A DNA stretch of 64,000 nt, taken from assembly GCA_035535995.1 (NCBI GenBank), contig DATLOZ010000025.1, positions 62,001 to 126,000 of the forward strand, given 5' to 3'. The stretch's first letter is position 1; each line of letters begins with the position of its first letter. Origin of the DNA: JANYCO01 sp035535995 (lineage in GTDB: Bacteria > Bacteroidota > Bacteroidia > Cytophagales > Cytophagaceae). Shown here piece by piece: positions 7,198 through 15,940 of this stretch. The notes beneath the pieces are model-generated. The model searched no databases, was not told the origin of the DNA, and saw nothing but the letters and a program-made list of their open reading frames with translations. Position numbers and translations under genes: made by a program.

Positions 7198-9891
7198 ATG
7201 AATAATTTGAGACAATGGTTTAAGAAAAACCCGGGAAAAATATTCGGACTGGTAATTTTATTTGCATTAGCAATTGTGCTGGTAAACTTGCCCGCTTTTT
7301 TCAAAAAAGAAGTAAAGGCCAAATTACTCGAGGCTATAGATCAAAAAGTAAATGCCCAAGTGCTTTACTCGGACCTCAGTTTTTCTTCTCTTAAAAATTT
7401 TCCAAATACTACCCTCACATTCCACAATTTACTTGTGATCGGAAATGTTCCTTTCGAAAAAGATACATTTCTGATCGCGCCAAAACTTTCCGTTTCTTTC
7501 GATCTTATCTCTATTCTCAAAGGAGAAAAAATCGAGCTCAACAGCATTGCGCTGGAGCAACCAATTATTCAGGTGTTGATCAACGAAGAAGGCAAAGCCA
7601 ACTACGACCTGATGAAAAGCGGCGACAGCAGCGATAGCACAGAGGTAGAAGTAAAACTGGATCTCTGGACAATAGAAGACGGCACGATCCGCTACACAGA
7701 CCTGGCACAAAAGCAGTACATTGTGATGCAAGGTGTGCAGCACAAAGGAAAAGGAGATTTCAAATCCGAACGCTCCGATCTTTATCTTTTTCTCGATATC
7801 AAAAACCTGAGTTACAAAGCAGGAAAGATTCGCTGGTTTACCGATAAAAGTTTTCTCGGAGAAATGGTCATTGATATGGACTTGAAAAATAATATTTTCA
7901 CGTTCAAAGATCACGACCTCAAACTTAACCATCTGGACTTTGGAATCAACGGGAATATCGGCATGCCCGACTCCGGGTTCGTTTTTGATCTCACCTGGAA
8001 TTTAAAGAAAAGTAGCTTTTCAGACCTGCTTTCAGTTCTTCCGGGTTTTTATAAAGAGGAAATGAAAAAGCTAAAAGCCAAAGGCAATCTTACTTGCTCT
8101 GGCTATGTGAAAGGGATGTATTCCGATCATCAACTTCCTGGCTATGGCTTGAAGCTTGCGATCGACAAGGCTTCGCTCGCTTACCCCGGACTGTCGCAAT
8201 CTTTTGATCATATCTTTCTCGATCTTTCACTGGATAATCCTTACGGAATAGAAGACAGCCTCGAAGTGGACATCAAAAAACTCACTATGAAAATGGGCGA
8301 TCATCCTTTGTCGGGAAGAATGAAAATGAAAGGCATCAAACGAAAATACTTCGACGCCGAGCTCGAAGGCCGGCTGAAGCTGGAAGAGCTTTCCGCTTTT
8401 TATCCGGTAAAAGGATTAGTGCTGAAAGGAGATCTCTACAGCGATATTACGGTCAAAGGTTTTTACGATAAAGAACGAAATGAAATGCCGATCATTGACG
8501 CATCTCTTTCGTTTGAAAAAGGATACATCCGCGACAGCCTTTATCCATCGCCGGTGGAGAATATAGAATTTTGGGCAACCGTAGAAAACAAAGGCGGCTC
8601 GCTCAAAGACACGAAGATCGATCTGGGAAAACTTTCTTTTAATTTGGAAACCGATACCATCGAGATAGCGGGAACCATCGAAGACCTGACAGATCCTTTG
8701 TTCAACGTACGCGTAAATGGGGAAGTGGATCTTGAAAAAACATTAGCGCATTTTAATCTTCAGGATATTAAAATGAAAGGCAAGATCTTTACCACCTTTG
8801 AGAGCGCTGGCCGCTGGTCTTCCATCGAAAAGAAAAATTGGAGAAAATTGAAAACAGAAGGCATTCTTGTAGCCAAAAATGTAGTGATCAAAACTCCTTC
8901 TCTGCCGCGCCGCATTCATATCTATGATGCGCAGCTTGGTTTTTTCCCCGATCGAATCCAACTGGATACATTGCACGGCCGCTACGGTACCAGCAGGATG
9001 CTGCTCTCCGGGCATTTGTTAGATCCTTATTCTTTATTGCTCGACGATAAAAACCGGCAGTTGGTAGGCGACCTCAACATGGTTTGCGATACGTTAAACC
9101 TAAATGAATTTACAGTTGAAAATTCTTCCGAGCTTGCCGTCGATACCAATATTTCTGCAGTAGTAATTCCGGAAGGAATTCATTTTACAATCGACAGCAA
9201 GATCAGCAAAGTGATCATGGAAGATCTTACGATCCAACAACTCGAGGGAGAAATTCAGTTGGTAGATCAAACCATAGTACTTACAAAATCTTCGTTCCAG
9301 TTGGCTGGTTCGGATATCGAGTGTTTCGGCGTCTACGATTCGCATGACCCTATGAAACCAACGTTTGATTTTAATTTTGTAATAAACAATCTCGACATCA
9401 ACCGCACCTATCAGGAAGTACCGCTAGTCCGCAAACTTGCGCCAGCCATGGCCGATGCGCATGGAAAATTATCTGTGACGTATTGGCTGAAAGGAGAGCT
9501 TGATAAAAATATGGACATACAATTCCATACACTGGTGGGCAAAGGTTCGATGGATATTGAAGAAGCAAATATCAAAGGCATCAAAATGATGGAAGCCGTG
9601 TCCAAAGCCACCGGTCGCAACGATCTTCATCACGAGCCGCTCAAAGGAGTTTTTATAAGATCAGAGATCAGCAATGGTAAAATGTTTCTTCTTCCGTTTA
9701 CATTCACCACAGGAAAATACGTACTCGACATTGAAGGCAATCATAGTTTTGAAAACGAAATGAACTACCTTTTAAAAGTCTCCATGCTGCCGCTCGCTAA
9801 AATAAAGGTGCCTGTACATATCACAGGCACAACCGACGACTACAAAGTCCATTTGGGTAAAGGCTTTGATCACAAAAGCCTGGAAGAATGA
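7198..9891 (+). CDS. AsmA-like protein
   Basis: An 897-residue protein. It has one N-terminal membrane anchor at about residues 14-34, followed directly by the AsmA N-terminal pattern ('LLEAIDQKVNAQVLYSDLSF'), then about 850 residues of repetitive beta-strand sequence, ending with an AsmA-like C-terminal region (about 690-890). AsmA-family proteins (including TamB/YhdP relatives) are periplasmic bridge-like proteins linked to phospholipid or outer-membrane protein transport. The length is ordinary for Bacteroidota members. It is a single gene; the next gene begins 90 bases later. Confidence 0.85.
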   Translation: MNNLRQWFKKNPGKIFGLVILFALAIVLVNLPAFFKKEVKAKLLEAIDQKVNAQVLYSDLSFSSLKNFPNTTLTFHNLLVIGNVPFEKDTFLIAPKLSVSFDLISILKGEKIELNSIALEQPIIQVLINEEGKANYDLMKSGDSSDSTEVEVKLDLWTIEDGTIRYTDLAQKQYIVMQGVQHKGKGDFKSERSDLYLFLDIKNLSYKAGKIRWFTDKSFLGEMVIDMDLKNNIFTFKDHDLKLNHLDFGINGNIGMPDSGFVFDLTWNLKKSSFSDLLSVLPGFYKEEMKKLKAKGNLTCSGYVKGMYSDHQLPGYGLKLAIDKASLAYPGLSQSFDHIFLDLSLDNPYGIEDSLEVDIKKLTMKMGDHPLSGRMKMKGIKRKYFDAELEGRLKLEELSAFYPVKGLVLKGDLYSDITVKGFYDKERNEMPIIDASLSFEKGYIRDSLYPSPVENIEFWATVENKGGSLKDTKIDLGKLSFNLETDTIEIAGTIEDLTDPLFNVRVNGEVDLEKTLAHFNLQDIKMKGKIFTTFESAGRWSSIEKKNWRKLKTEGILVAKNVVIKTPSLPRRIHIYDAQLGFFPDRIQLDTLHGRYGTSRMLLSGHLLDPYSLLLDDKNRQLVGDLNMVCDTLNLNEFTVENSSELAVDTNISAVVIPEGIHFTIDSKISKVIMEDLTIQQLEGEIQLVDQTIVLTKSSFQLAGSDIECFGVYDSHDPMKPTFDFNFVINNLDINRTYQEVPLVRKLAPAMADAHGKLSVTYWLKGELDKNMDIQFHTLVGKGSMDIEEANIKGIKMMEAVSKATGRNDLHHEPLKGVFIRSEISNGKMFLLPFTFTTGKYVLDIEGNHSFENEMNYLLKVSMLPLAKIKVPVHITGTTDDYKVHLGKGFDHKSLEE

Positions 9892-9981
9892 CCAGGATTT
9901 CAGAATGAATTAATTTTTTACGTTCTCTGCGAAATCTTTGCGAACTTGGGAGGAAACATCATGAGGTGATTTGAAACAAGC

Positions 9982-10902
9982 ATGCACAAGGAACGAAAAA
10001 AAGTAGTCGAAAATCCTACAGAAAAGAAAGAACTTCATCCGCGCAACAAACACCGCAACGGATATGATTTTGAGGCATTGGTCCATACTTTGCCGGAGCT
10101 GAAAAATTTCGTTTTTACAAATAAATACCAAACACAAACCATCGACTTCAGCGATCCCCTTGCGGTGAAAGCGTTGAACAAATCCTTGCTCAAGCATTTT
10201 TACCAACTGAATTTTTGGGATATTCCATCGCAGTATCTTTGTCCGCCCATTCCAGGAAGAGCCGATTACATTCACTACCTGGCCGATCTGCATTCAGAAA
10301 ACAACGGAGGAAAAATTCCGCAAGGAAATAATGTGAAAGTACTTGACATAGGAACCGGTGCAAATCTTATCTATCCTATACTCGGCTTGCGCGAACATGG
10401 CTGGCAGTTTGTAGCCACCGATGTAGACTCGCAAGCGCTGCGTTCTGCAGAAAAAATTATCACCGAAAATTCTCTAAAAGAAAATATACAGCTCCGCTTA
10501 CAAAAATCGCCGCAGGATATTTTCAAACACATTCTTCTCCCCGACGATCGATTTGATCTTACCATGTGCAACCCGCCTTTCCACGGTTCGCAAGAAGAAG
10601 CGCAGGCAGGCACAGAACGTAAATGGAAAAACCTTGGTAAAAAAACTAGCGCCTTAAATTTCGGAGGCCGCCAAAACGAACTCTGGTACGAAGGAGGAGA
10701 GCGAGCATTCGTTTATAAAATGATCTTACAAAGCGCTGATTTTCCTTTGCAATCAAAATGGTATACGACCTTAATTTCTAAAAGTGCTAATCTTCCCGCC
10801 GTGTATGGAGCGTTGGAAAAAGTAAAAGCGAGATCTGTGAAAACAATTGAAATGAGCCAGGGAAATAAAATAAGTAGAATTGTTGCCTGGTCATTCATTT
10901 AG
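9982..10902 (+). CDS. rlmF: 23S rRNA (adenine(1618)-N6)-methyltransferase RlmF
   Basis: A 306-residue cytoplasmic enzyme matching RlmF (YbiN). The N-terminus is basic ('HPRNKHRNGYDF'). The SAM-binding motif I 'VLDIGTGANLIYP' is at about residue 119, and the catalytic NPPFH (NPPF-type N6-adenine methylase motif IV) at about 196-200. It transfers methyl from SAM to A1618 of 23S rRNA (E. coli numbering). The length matches the family. It is a lone gene between the AsmA-like gene and the thioredoxin pair. Confidence 0.93.
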   Translation: MHKERKKVVENPTEKKELHPRNKHRNGYDFEALVHTLPELKNFVFTNKYQTQTIDFSDPLAVKALNKSLLKHFYQLNFWDIPSQYLCPPIPGRADYIHYLADLHSENNGGKIPQGNNVKVLDIGTGANLIYPILGLREHGWQFVATDVDSQALRSAEKIITENSLKENIQLRLQKSPQDIFKHILLPDDRFDLTMCNPPFHGSQEEAQAGTERKWKNLGKKTSALNFGGRQNELWYEGGERAFVYKMILQSADFPLQSKWYTTLISKSANLPAVYGALEKVKARSVKTIEMSQGNKISRIVAWSFI

Positions 10903-10989
10903 TGGTTGCATGTTGTCAAAACAAACTAAATTTAACCTCCGTTTTTCAGGATAGTTTTTTAACTTGAGTAAGACGAAAAAACTAAAAGT

Positions 10990-11472
10990 ATGCCTTCCTT
11001 TTATACTTATGCCTTCCTGATCTTGTCGTTTTTTTTGACTGCAACAAAAGCAGATCGCGTAAACACGATCACATTGGAACAATTGCAATCCAAAACGATA
11101 AAGCCGGAAACCAATACACTTTATGTGATCAATTTCTGGGCTACCTGGTGCAAGCCTTGTGTGGAAGAACTGCCATATTTTGAAACTGCCGGCAAAAAAT
11201 ATCCTGCAGAAGAGGTGAAGATCTTGCTGGTAAGTCTTGATTTTCCTTCTGAAAGAGAGAAAGTTATCAAATTTGTAGAGAAGAAAAACCTGCAAAACGA
11301 AGTTTACATGCTCAATGCAGGCAATCCCAATACCTGGATAGACAAGATCGAGCCCAATTGGGATGGAGCAATCCCCGCTACATTGATGTATAAGGCCGGG
11401 AGTAAAATATTTTTCAAAGAAGGTGATCTTACTGCAGCGGAATTGGATTCAATTATTCAAACTAAAAAATAA
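10990..11472 (+). CDS. TlpA-like thioredoxin-fold protein
   Basis: A 160-residue protein with an N-terminal hydrophobic leader (residues 1-20) and a thioredoxin fold. The active site WCKPC is in 'NFWATWCKPCVEELP' near residue 50. This is the TlpA/ResA pattern: an exported thiol-disulfide oxidoreductase, probably a periplasmic reductant for cysteines. The cis-proline 'AIPATLMY' is present near residue 130. It is followed 6 bases later by a second thioredoxin-fold gene, so the two form an operon. Confidence 0.88.
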   Translation: MPSFYTYAFLILSFFLTATKADRVNTITLEQLQSKTIKPETNTLYVINFWATWCKPCVEELPYFETAGKKYPAEEVKILLVSLDFPSEREKVIKFVEKKNLQNEVYMLNAGNPNTWIDKIEPNWDGAIPATLMYKAGSKIFFKEGDLTAAELDSIIQTKK

Positions 11473-11478
11473 AATCAT

Positions 11479-12087
11479 ATGAAAAAGCGATCATTTTTAT
11501 GGGCAGCGGCGTTGCTGTTTTTCTGTGTCTCCTTTACGAACGAGGGAGGCTACAAAGTGGGTGATAAAGCCTTGGATTTCAAGCTTAAAAACATCGATGA
11601 AAAGATGGTATCACCGCTCGACTACCGCGATGCCAAGGGTTATATCGTAGTATTTACCTGCAATCACTGTCCTTTCGCAGTAAAATACGAAGACCGGATC
11701 AACGATTTGAATAAAAAATACGCCAAATCAGGCTATCCGGTGATCGCCGTGAATCCAAACGATCCTGTGCAATACCCGGAAGATGATTTTGCCAACATGA
11801 AAAAACGCGCAAAAGAGAAAGGATTCACCTTTCCCTACCTTGTAGACGAAAGCCAGCAGATCGCTATGACCTATGGAGCCAGTAAAACGCCTCATGTATT
11901 TGTACTTCAAAAAGTAAACAATGATTTGGTCGTTCGTTATATCGGTGCGGTCGACGATAATACGGACGATCCTTCAGCTGTAAAAGAGAAATATGTGGAG
12001 CAGGCAGTAGACGCGCTTCTGGCCGGAAAGGAAGTAAAAACGACAACGACCAAGGCAATTGGCTGCGGCATTAAATGGAAAAAGTAA
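11479..12087 (+). CDS. Thioredoxin-fold (peroxiredoxin-like) secreted protein
   Basis: A 202-residue protein with a cleavable leader (about residues 1-20) and an AhpC/TSA-Redoxin fold. The active-site pair is CNHC in 'FTCNHCPFAVKYEDR', starting near residue 60. That CNHCPF pattern defines a distinct thioredoxin family common in Bacteroidota and Planctomycetes; cis-proline 'SKTPHVFVL' follows. The protein ends 'GCGIKWKK', as is usual for the family. It probably acts in periplasmic redox control with its neighbour. A clear terminator follows. Confidence 0.85.
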   Translation: MKKRSFLWAAALLFFCVSFTNEGGYKVGDKALDFKLKNIDEKMVSPLDYRDAKGYIVVFTCNHCPFAVKYEDRINDLNKKYAKSGYPVIAVNPNDPVQYPEDDFANMKKRAKEKGFTFPYLVDESQQIAMTYGASKTPHVFVLQKVNNDLVVRYIGAVDDNTDDPSAVKEKYVEQAVDALLAGKEVKTTTTKAIGCGIKWKK

Positions 12088-12120
12088 AAAACTAAATCAA
12101 ATTATAACATCCGTAAAGGA

Positions 12121-12150
12121 AGCTCCGAAATGTCATTTCGGGGCTTTTTT
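12121..12150 (+). terminator. Rho-independent terminator
   Basis: A GC-rich stem (AGCTCCGAAA with TTTCGGGGCT, one G-T pair) and loop TGTCA, followed directly by six T residues. It ends the thioredoxin-pair operon. Confidence 0.85.
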
Positions 12151-12222
12151 CATTTTGGACACTTCGTTTTGCCAATTTGCAAATCGGCAGTCACTTGTCA
12201 AAGAGATCTCTCTTCAGCATGT

Positions 12223-12304
12223 TTTTCGCAAAAATCGGCTTTCACAGATCGCCGATCTTCACAGGTAGAACCGATCTTTCAAAACCCCATTTTCGCAAAA
12301 ATCG
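12223..12304. repeat. Two direct copies of TTTTCGCAAAAATCG
   Basis: The 15-mer occurs exactly at 12223-12237 and 12290-12304, just upstream of the MBL/TetR promoter. It is partly self-complementary (TTTTCGCAAAA). It may be a regulatory site or repeat debris; function is unknown. Confidence 0.5.
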
Positions 12305-12312
12305 TCTCAAAA

Positions 12313-12343
12313 TTTGGAACGTCAAATTTTCGTCTTATCTTTA
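12313..12343 (+). promoter_or_regulatory. Bacteroidota-type promoter of the MBL-tetR operon
   Basis: TTTG at 12313-12316, a 19-base spacer, then TATCTTTA at 12336-12343. This fits the Bacteroidota -33 TTTG / -7 TAnnTTTG pattern with one mismatch at the last base. The predicted start of transcription falls in the palindrome at 12347-12360. Confidence 0.65.
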
Positions 12344-12346
12344 CTG

Positions 12347-12360
12347 ACTGACTAGTCAGT
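12347..12360. promoter_or_regulatory. Perfect palindromic operator, probable TetR site
   Basis: ACTGACTAGTCAGT is a perfect 14-bp palindrome placed at the predicted +1, seven bases before the ATG of the hydrolase gene. The operon's second gene encodes a TetR-type repressor, and palindromes built on TGACT...AGTCA are typical TetR targets. The most economical reading is autorepression. Confidence 0.7.
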
Positions 12361-12367
12361 TCATATT

Positions 12368-13474
12368 ATGAAAAAGCTAAAGAAAATAATGATGATAATT
12401 TTAATAGTAATTCTCGCGCTAGCCTTGGGCGTTTATTTGTTCATGCAGCGGCCTGTATTTGGTAAGAATCCTACGGGCCAGCGCCTGCAACGAGTAGAGC
12501 AGTCGCCCAACTACCGCGATGGTTCCTTTCAAAACTTGAGTCCTACAGAAGTGTTACTGAAAGAAACTTCCTATATAAAAATGCTGAGGGAATTCTTCGA
12601 CAAATCCGAAAATGTAGCGCCTACAAAAAAGATCCCATCTGTTCAAACCGACCTGAATACGCTAACAGCCAATGAGCCCACTATTGTATGGTTTGGCCAT
12701 TCTTCCTACATGATCCGCTCAAAAGAGCTGACCTTGCTGGTAGACCCTGTTTTCAGCGGACATGCCTCCCCTGTTTCCCTCTTCGGCAAAGCCTTTGAGG
12801 GCACAGATGTATACCCAGTAAGCAGCTTTCCGGCAATCGATATTATGGTCATTACACACGATCACTACGATCACCTGGATTATGAGACGATATCAGAATT
12901 TAAATCCAAAACCAAGTTATTCGTAACAGCGCTCGGCGTAGGAGAACATTTGGAACATTGGGGTATTCCAAAAGAAAAGATCGTGGAGCTCGACTGGTGG
13001 GAAGAAAAGCAACTAAGCGACAGTGTGAAATTCATTGCCACTCCTGGCCGTCACTTTTCGGGAAGGACTTTTGTAAGAGGGAAAACACTTTGGGCATCTT
13101 TTGTATTGCAGCTACACGGCTACAACATCTTTATCGGCGGCGATTCAGGCTATGATACACATTTTAAAACGATAGGAGAAAAATATGGTCCCTTCCACAT
13201 CGCTATGCTGGAAGCCGGACAATACGGGAAAAACTGGCCGCAGATCCATATGGTGCCCGAGGAAACGGTGCAAGCTGCGAAAGACCTTAAAACAGAGGTA
13301 TTATTGCCTGTTCACTGGGGTAAATTTGTACTCGCCAACCACGATTGGGATGAGCCAATTCAAAGAGTAATGAAAACCTCGAAAGAACAAGGTCAAGTGG
13401 TAACCACTCCTAAGATCGGCGAGCCTGTTAATATTATCCATATACAACCTACTACCGAATGGTGGAATAACTAA
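12368..13474 (+). CDS. Metallo-beta-lactamase-fold hydrolase (UlaG / NAPE-PLD-like)
   Basis: A 368-residue protein with an N-terminal membrane anchor or signal (residues 5-27) and a metallo-beta-lactamase fold. The metal motif HDHYDH is at about residues 164-169, preceded by 'WFGHSSYMI' and followed by 'PGRHFSGR' and a late 'LPVHWGKF'. This is the pattern of the UlaG/NAPE-hydrolysing phospholipase D-like subgroup. The substrate is unknown; lipids or lactones are possible. It is the first gene of a two-gene operon with a TetR regulator seven bases downstream, so its level probably responds to a small-molecule ligand of that regulator. Confidence 0.85.
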   Translation: MKKLKKIMMIILIVILALALGVYLFMQRPVFGKNPTGQRLQRVEQSPNYRDGSFQNLSPTEVLLKETSYIKMLREFFDKSENVAPTKKIPSVQTDLNTLTANEPTIVWFGHSSYMIRSKELTLLVDPVFSGHASPVSLFGKAFEGTDVYPVSSFPAIDIMVITHDHYDHLDYETISEFKSKTKLFVTALGVGEHLEHWGIPKEKIVELDWWEEKQLSDSVKFIATPGRHFSGRTFVRGKTLWASFVLQLHGYNIFIGGDSGYDTHFKTIGEKYGPFHIAMLEAGQYGKNWPQIHMVPEETVQAAKDLKTEVLLPVHWGKFVLANHDWDEPIQRVMKTSKEQGQVVTTPKIGEPVNIIHIQPTTEWWNN

Positions 13475-13481
13475 TAGAGTC

Positions 13482-14045
13482 ATGACAGAAAAAAGAGATC
13501 AAATCAAAAAAGCTGCCTTGAAACTGTTTTGTGAAAACGGTTTTCAAAACACTTCTACTGCCAACATCTCAAAAGAAGCCGATGTGGCGACGGGAACATT
13601 ATTTTTATATTTCCCAAGCAAAGAAGGATTGATCAATAGTCTTTACGTTGAAACCAAGCAGGAACAAATGAATTACCTGCAGGAAGGTTTATCACGCCAG
13701 AAAACCTCCAAGACCAAGATGCGTCATCTTTGGATAAAAGCGAATGATTGGGCACTAAAAAACCAGCATTCTTTCCGCTTTACGCATATGTTTGCCTCTT
13801 CGCCTTATGTAACCAATCTTACAAAAAAAGAGGTTGTTTCAACCGCCGATTTAGCGGAAAAAGTTGTGAAAACAGCGATCAAAGAAGGCAGCGTGAGCAG
13901 GATAAGTGTACCCTTGTTCTTCTCCATGTTTGACAGCCTCTCTACTGCTTCCGTCAATCATTGTACCACGCTGAAGAATAAAAAAGATCGCCAGAAAGCG
14001 ATGGAACAAGCGTTTGAAGTTTTTTGGAAAGGGGTGAGTAAATAG
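13482..14045 (+). CDS. TetR/AcrR-family transcriptional regulator
   Basis: A 187-residue protein with an N-terminal TetR helix-turn-helix (about residues 5-50: 'IKKAALKLFCENGFQNTSTANI', then 'VATGTLFLYFPSKEGL'), and a helical ligand-binding C-terminal half. It follows the hydrolase gene by seven bases, and the operon promoter carries a perfect palindrome, so it most likely represses its own operon. The ligand is unknown. Confidence 0.9.
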   Translation: MTEKRDQIKKAALKLFCENGFQNTSTANISKEADVATGTLFLYFPSKEGLINSLYVETKQEQMNYLQEGLSRQKTSKTKMRHLWIKANDWALKNQHSFRFTHMFASSPYVTNLTKKEVVSTADLAEKVVKTAIKEGSVSRISVPLFFSMFDSLSTASVNHCTTLKNKKDRQKAMEQAFEVFWKGVSK

Positions 14046-14046
14046 T

Positions 14047-14117
14047 GATGAATGTTGAGTTATGAATTATGAGTTAAAAACTTTCATTCATAATTCATAA
14101 CTCAGCATTCATAATTC
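14047..14117. repeat. Palindromic repeat, ATGAATTATGA family
   Basis: The left arm (14047-14075, containing ATGAATGTTGAGTTATGA) is answered by its near-exact reverse complement at 14083-14117. It lies between two convergent genes, tetR and the ArsC-like gene, where it could terminate both. Other copies are at 18.96, 38.7, 56.9, 62.86 and 63.0 kb. Confidence 0.8.
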
Positions 14118-14463
14118 AAAATTTAGTATCCCACTCTTCCTCCTTAAAACCCAGTAAATATTGGTCTTTGCCGAGTACTACCAAGGGGCGTTTGATCATG
14201 GAAGTATTTTTCATCATCAGGTCTACGGCGGTAGAAGGTTCTTTTGCGGCGGCTTTTTCTTTGTCGCTTAGTTTGCGGAAAGTGGGGCCTTTGCTGTTGA
14301 TGAGTTGTTCTAAAGGAATTTTTTTCATCCAATGATGAATGGTAGGAGCGTCGATGCCTTCCTTTTTATAATCGTGAAAAGAATATTCGATCTTATGTTT
14401 GTCGAGCCAGGTAAAGGCTTTCTTCATAGTATCGCAATTTTTGATGCCGTAAATTTTTATCAT
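14116..14463 (-). CDS. ArsC/Spx-family reductase-like protein
   Basis: A 115-residue thioredoxin-fold protein of the ArsC/Spx/YffB type. It starts 'MIKIYGIKNCDTMKKA' with a single cysteine at residue 10, has a 'YSFHDYKKEGI' strand, and a late 'IKRPLVV' segment containing the cis-proline. YffB-like members are glutathione- or thiol-linked reductases of unclear substrate; arsenate reduction is not implied by this sequence alone, and no ars genes are nearby. The last few bases overlap the palindromic repeat. Confidence 0.85.
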   Translation of the reverse strand: MIKIYGIKNCDTMKKAFTWLDKHKIEYSFHDYKKEGIDAPTIHHWMKKIPLEQLINSKGPTFRKLSDKEKAAAKEPSTAVDLMMKNTSMIKRPLVVLGKDQYLLGFKEEEWDTKF

Positions 14464-14521
14464 GATGAAAAGGAAAATGAGTTAGAGTGTAAAGATAAAA
14501 AATATATTACCAAAGAAAATT

Positions 14522-14552
14522 AAAAAAGCCCACCGGAAACTACACCGGTGGG
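14522..14552 (-). terminator. Terminator of the 14.6-14.9 kb gene
   Basis: Stem CCCACCGG / CCGGTGGG (14529-14536 and 14545-14552). On the minus strand it is followed by a run of six T residues. Confidence 0.8.
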
Positions 14553-14588
14553 TACTCAAAAAATAACTACTACTAAACTACCTACTCT

Positions 14589-14909
14589 TTAATCTTCTTC
14601 TTTGATGATGACATACCTGTTGTTCTGGTATTGTCGCTCAGCACGCTGTTCAAGCTCTTCAATGGTTTTGTTGAGAACCGGAATAATACTTTCTGTCTCG
14701 GAAGTATAGTATTCGTCGGTATTCATGTTAGGATCAATATATTTTTTGCCAATGTTCATGATCGTAGCGGTAGAACTTTTGGCAGCAATTTTTACGTTGT
14801 TTGTAGAAAGAGAGTCCGGGTTGGATTGTGCCTGTGCCACTGCAGCCAGGAAGCACAAAGCCGCAAGCATAAGTATTTTTTGAACGAGTTTTGAAAAAGC
14901 GGGTTTCAT
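14589..14909 (-). CDS. Small secreted protein of unknown function
   Basis: A 106-residue protein with a clear signal peptide (about residues 1-27, ending 'AVAQAQ'). The mature part is polar, with 'DEYYTSETESIIPVLNKTIEELEQRAERQYQNN' character suggesting one amphipathic helix. No family is recognised. It is a single gene with its own terminator. The 380 bases upstream (14910-15291) are AT-rich and show no other gene. Confidence 0.7.
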   Translation of the reverse strand: MKPAFSKLVQKILMLAALCFLAAVAQAQSNPDSLSTNNVKIAAKSSTATIMNIGKKYIDPNMNTDEYYTSETESIIPVLNKTIEELEQRAERQYQNNRYVIIKEED

Positions 14910-15291
14910 TAAAATAGTTTTTAGCAGAAAAATTTTCCTTTTGTTTTAGGCATACATACGGAAGCCTTAGTTTTTCGTTAGCACATATTGCAAACGAGAA
15001 TATAAACTTGAAGTAAGGTTTTATCTTTATAATAATTATTTTTTAAAATCAGATATACTTAAAATGCCTTTAAATAAAGGGCTGCAAGCGATTTGCAAGT
15101 ATTAACAAAAAGTAAAAAATGTAAAACGCTAAAACCACTATTAGTAAAAAATCAGTATAAATACTTTGACTACGTATATTATTTCGCATAGAAAAAATAT
15201 GAATAATTCCGGTTCTATTCTGCGAAGTATTACTGCAGGTTGCTTTAGCGATGTCAAAGAAAATGTATCTTTAAAATATAAATACTAAGAA
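14910..15291. other. AT-rich intergenic region between divergent genes
   Basis: I see no gene or strong repeat here. A TATCTTTA at 15266-15273 could be a -7 element for the rightward beta-barrel gene, but the nearest TTG lies 23 bases upstream, more than the usual spacing. Confidence 0.4.
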
Positions 15292-15903
15292 ATGAAAACC
15301 AGGATCGTATTTTTAATTTTTCTACTACTTTTTGCGATGAACGCTGGGGCGCAACAATACAGATTTTATGTCGGGGGAAATTTAAGCAATGTTACTTCTC
15401 CGCCTCCAGGCTTTTCAGCAAATTCAAATCTGGGTTACCAGGCAGGAGCGGATGTGCGGTTTGGCAAAAATCGTTTCTATCTACAACCGGGAATTCAATA
15501 TGCATCAACAAGAATAAGTTTAGCGAATCCTTTAGATAAGAAAAGCAATCTCCGGGTAAGTGGTTTCAAGATCCCGGTAATGGTGGGTTGGAGCATGTCC
15601 TATTCACCTTCGTGCAGCTTGCGGTTTTTTACAGGTCCGTCGTTTATGGCCATCACAAACGTGAAACATACTGATATGAATGATCCAGCTTATGTACTTA
15701 CCGATAAAAACTACCACGATGTAGAATGGGCATGGCACTTGGGTACCGGACTGGATTGGAGATTTTTGTTTGTCGACTTAGGCTTTCAAAAAGGACTCAC
15801 TTATGTATTCACAGGAGCCAGCAATGGCAAGAGTTACCTGTTTTATACGAATGTAGGAATTCGATTTTTGGCTATGGTGAACCATAAAAAAAAGGAGCAT
15901 TGA
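15292..15903 (+). CDS. Outer-membrane beta-barrel protein (PorT-like)
   Basis: A 203-residue protein with a signal peptide (residues 1-20, 'NAGAQ' cleavage). Alternating hydrophobic strands follow: 'FYVGGNLSNV', 'LGYQAGADVRFGKNRFYLQPGIQY', 'FFTGPSFMAI', 'GTGLDWRFLFVDLGFQKGL', ending in a strand with 'NVGIRFLAMV'. This matches the Bacteroidota porin/PorT-like (OMP_b-brl_2) barrels of about eight strands. The role is unknown. It is convergent with the zinc-peptidase gene. Confidence 0.75.
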   Translation: MKTRIVFLIFLLLFAMNAGAQQYRFYVGGNLSNVTSPPPGFSANSNLGYQAGADVRFGKNRFYLQPGIQYASTRISLANPLDKKSNLRVSGFKIPVMVGWSMSYSPSCSLRFFTGPSFMAITNVKHTDMNDPAYVLTDKNYHDVEWAWHLGTGLDWRFLFVDLGFQKGLTYVFTGASNGKSYLFYTNVGIRFLAMVNHKKKEH

Positions 15904-15940
15904 ATCTGCCCCTTTTTCTTTTTTGATGTCAAATTAAAAT

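Noticed and set aside
14116..14463. Arsenate reductase
   Set aside because: Only the general ArsC/Spx fold is visible; no arsenic resistance genes are adjacent.
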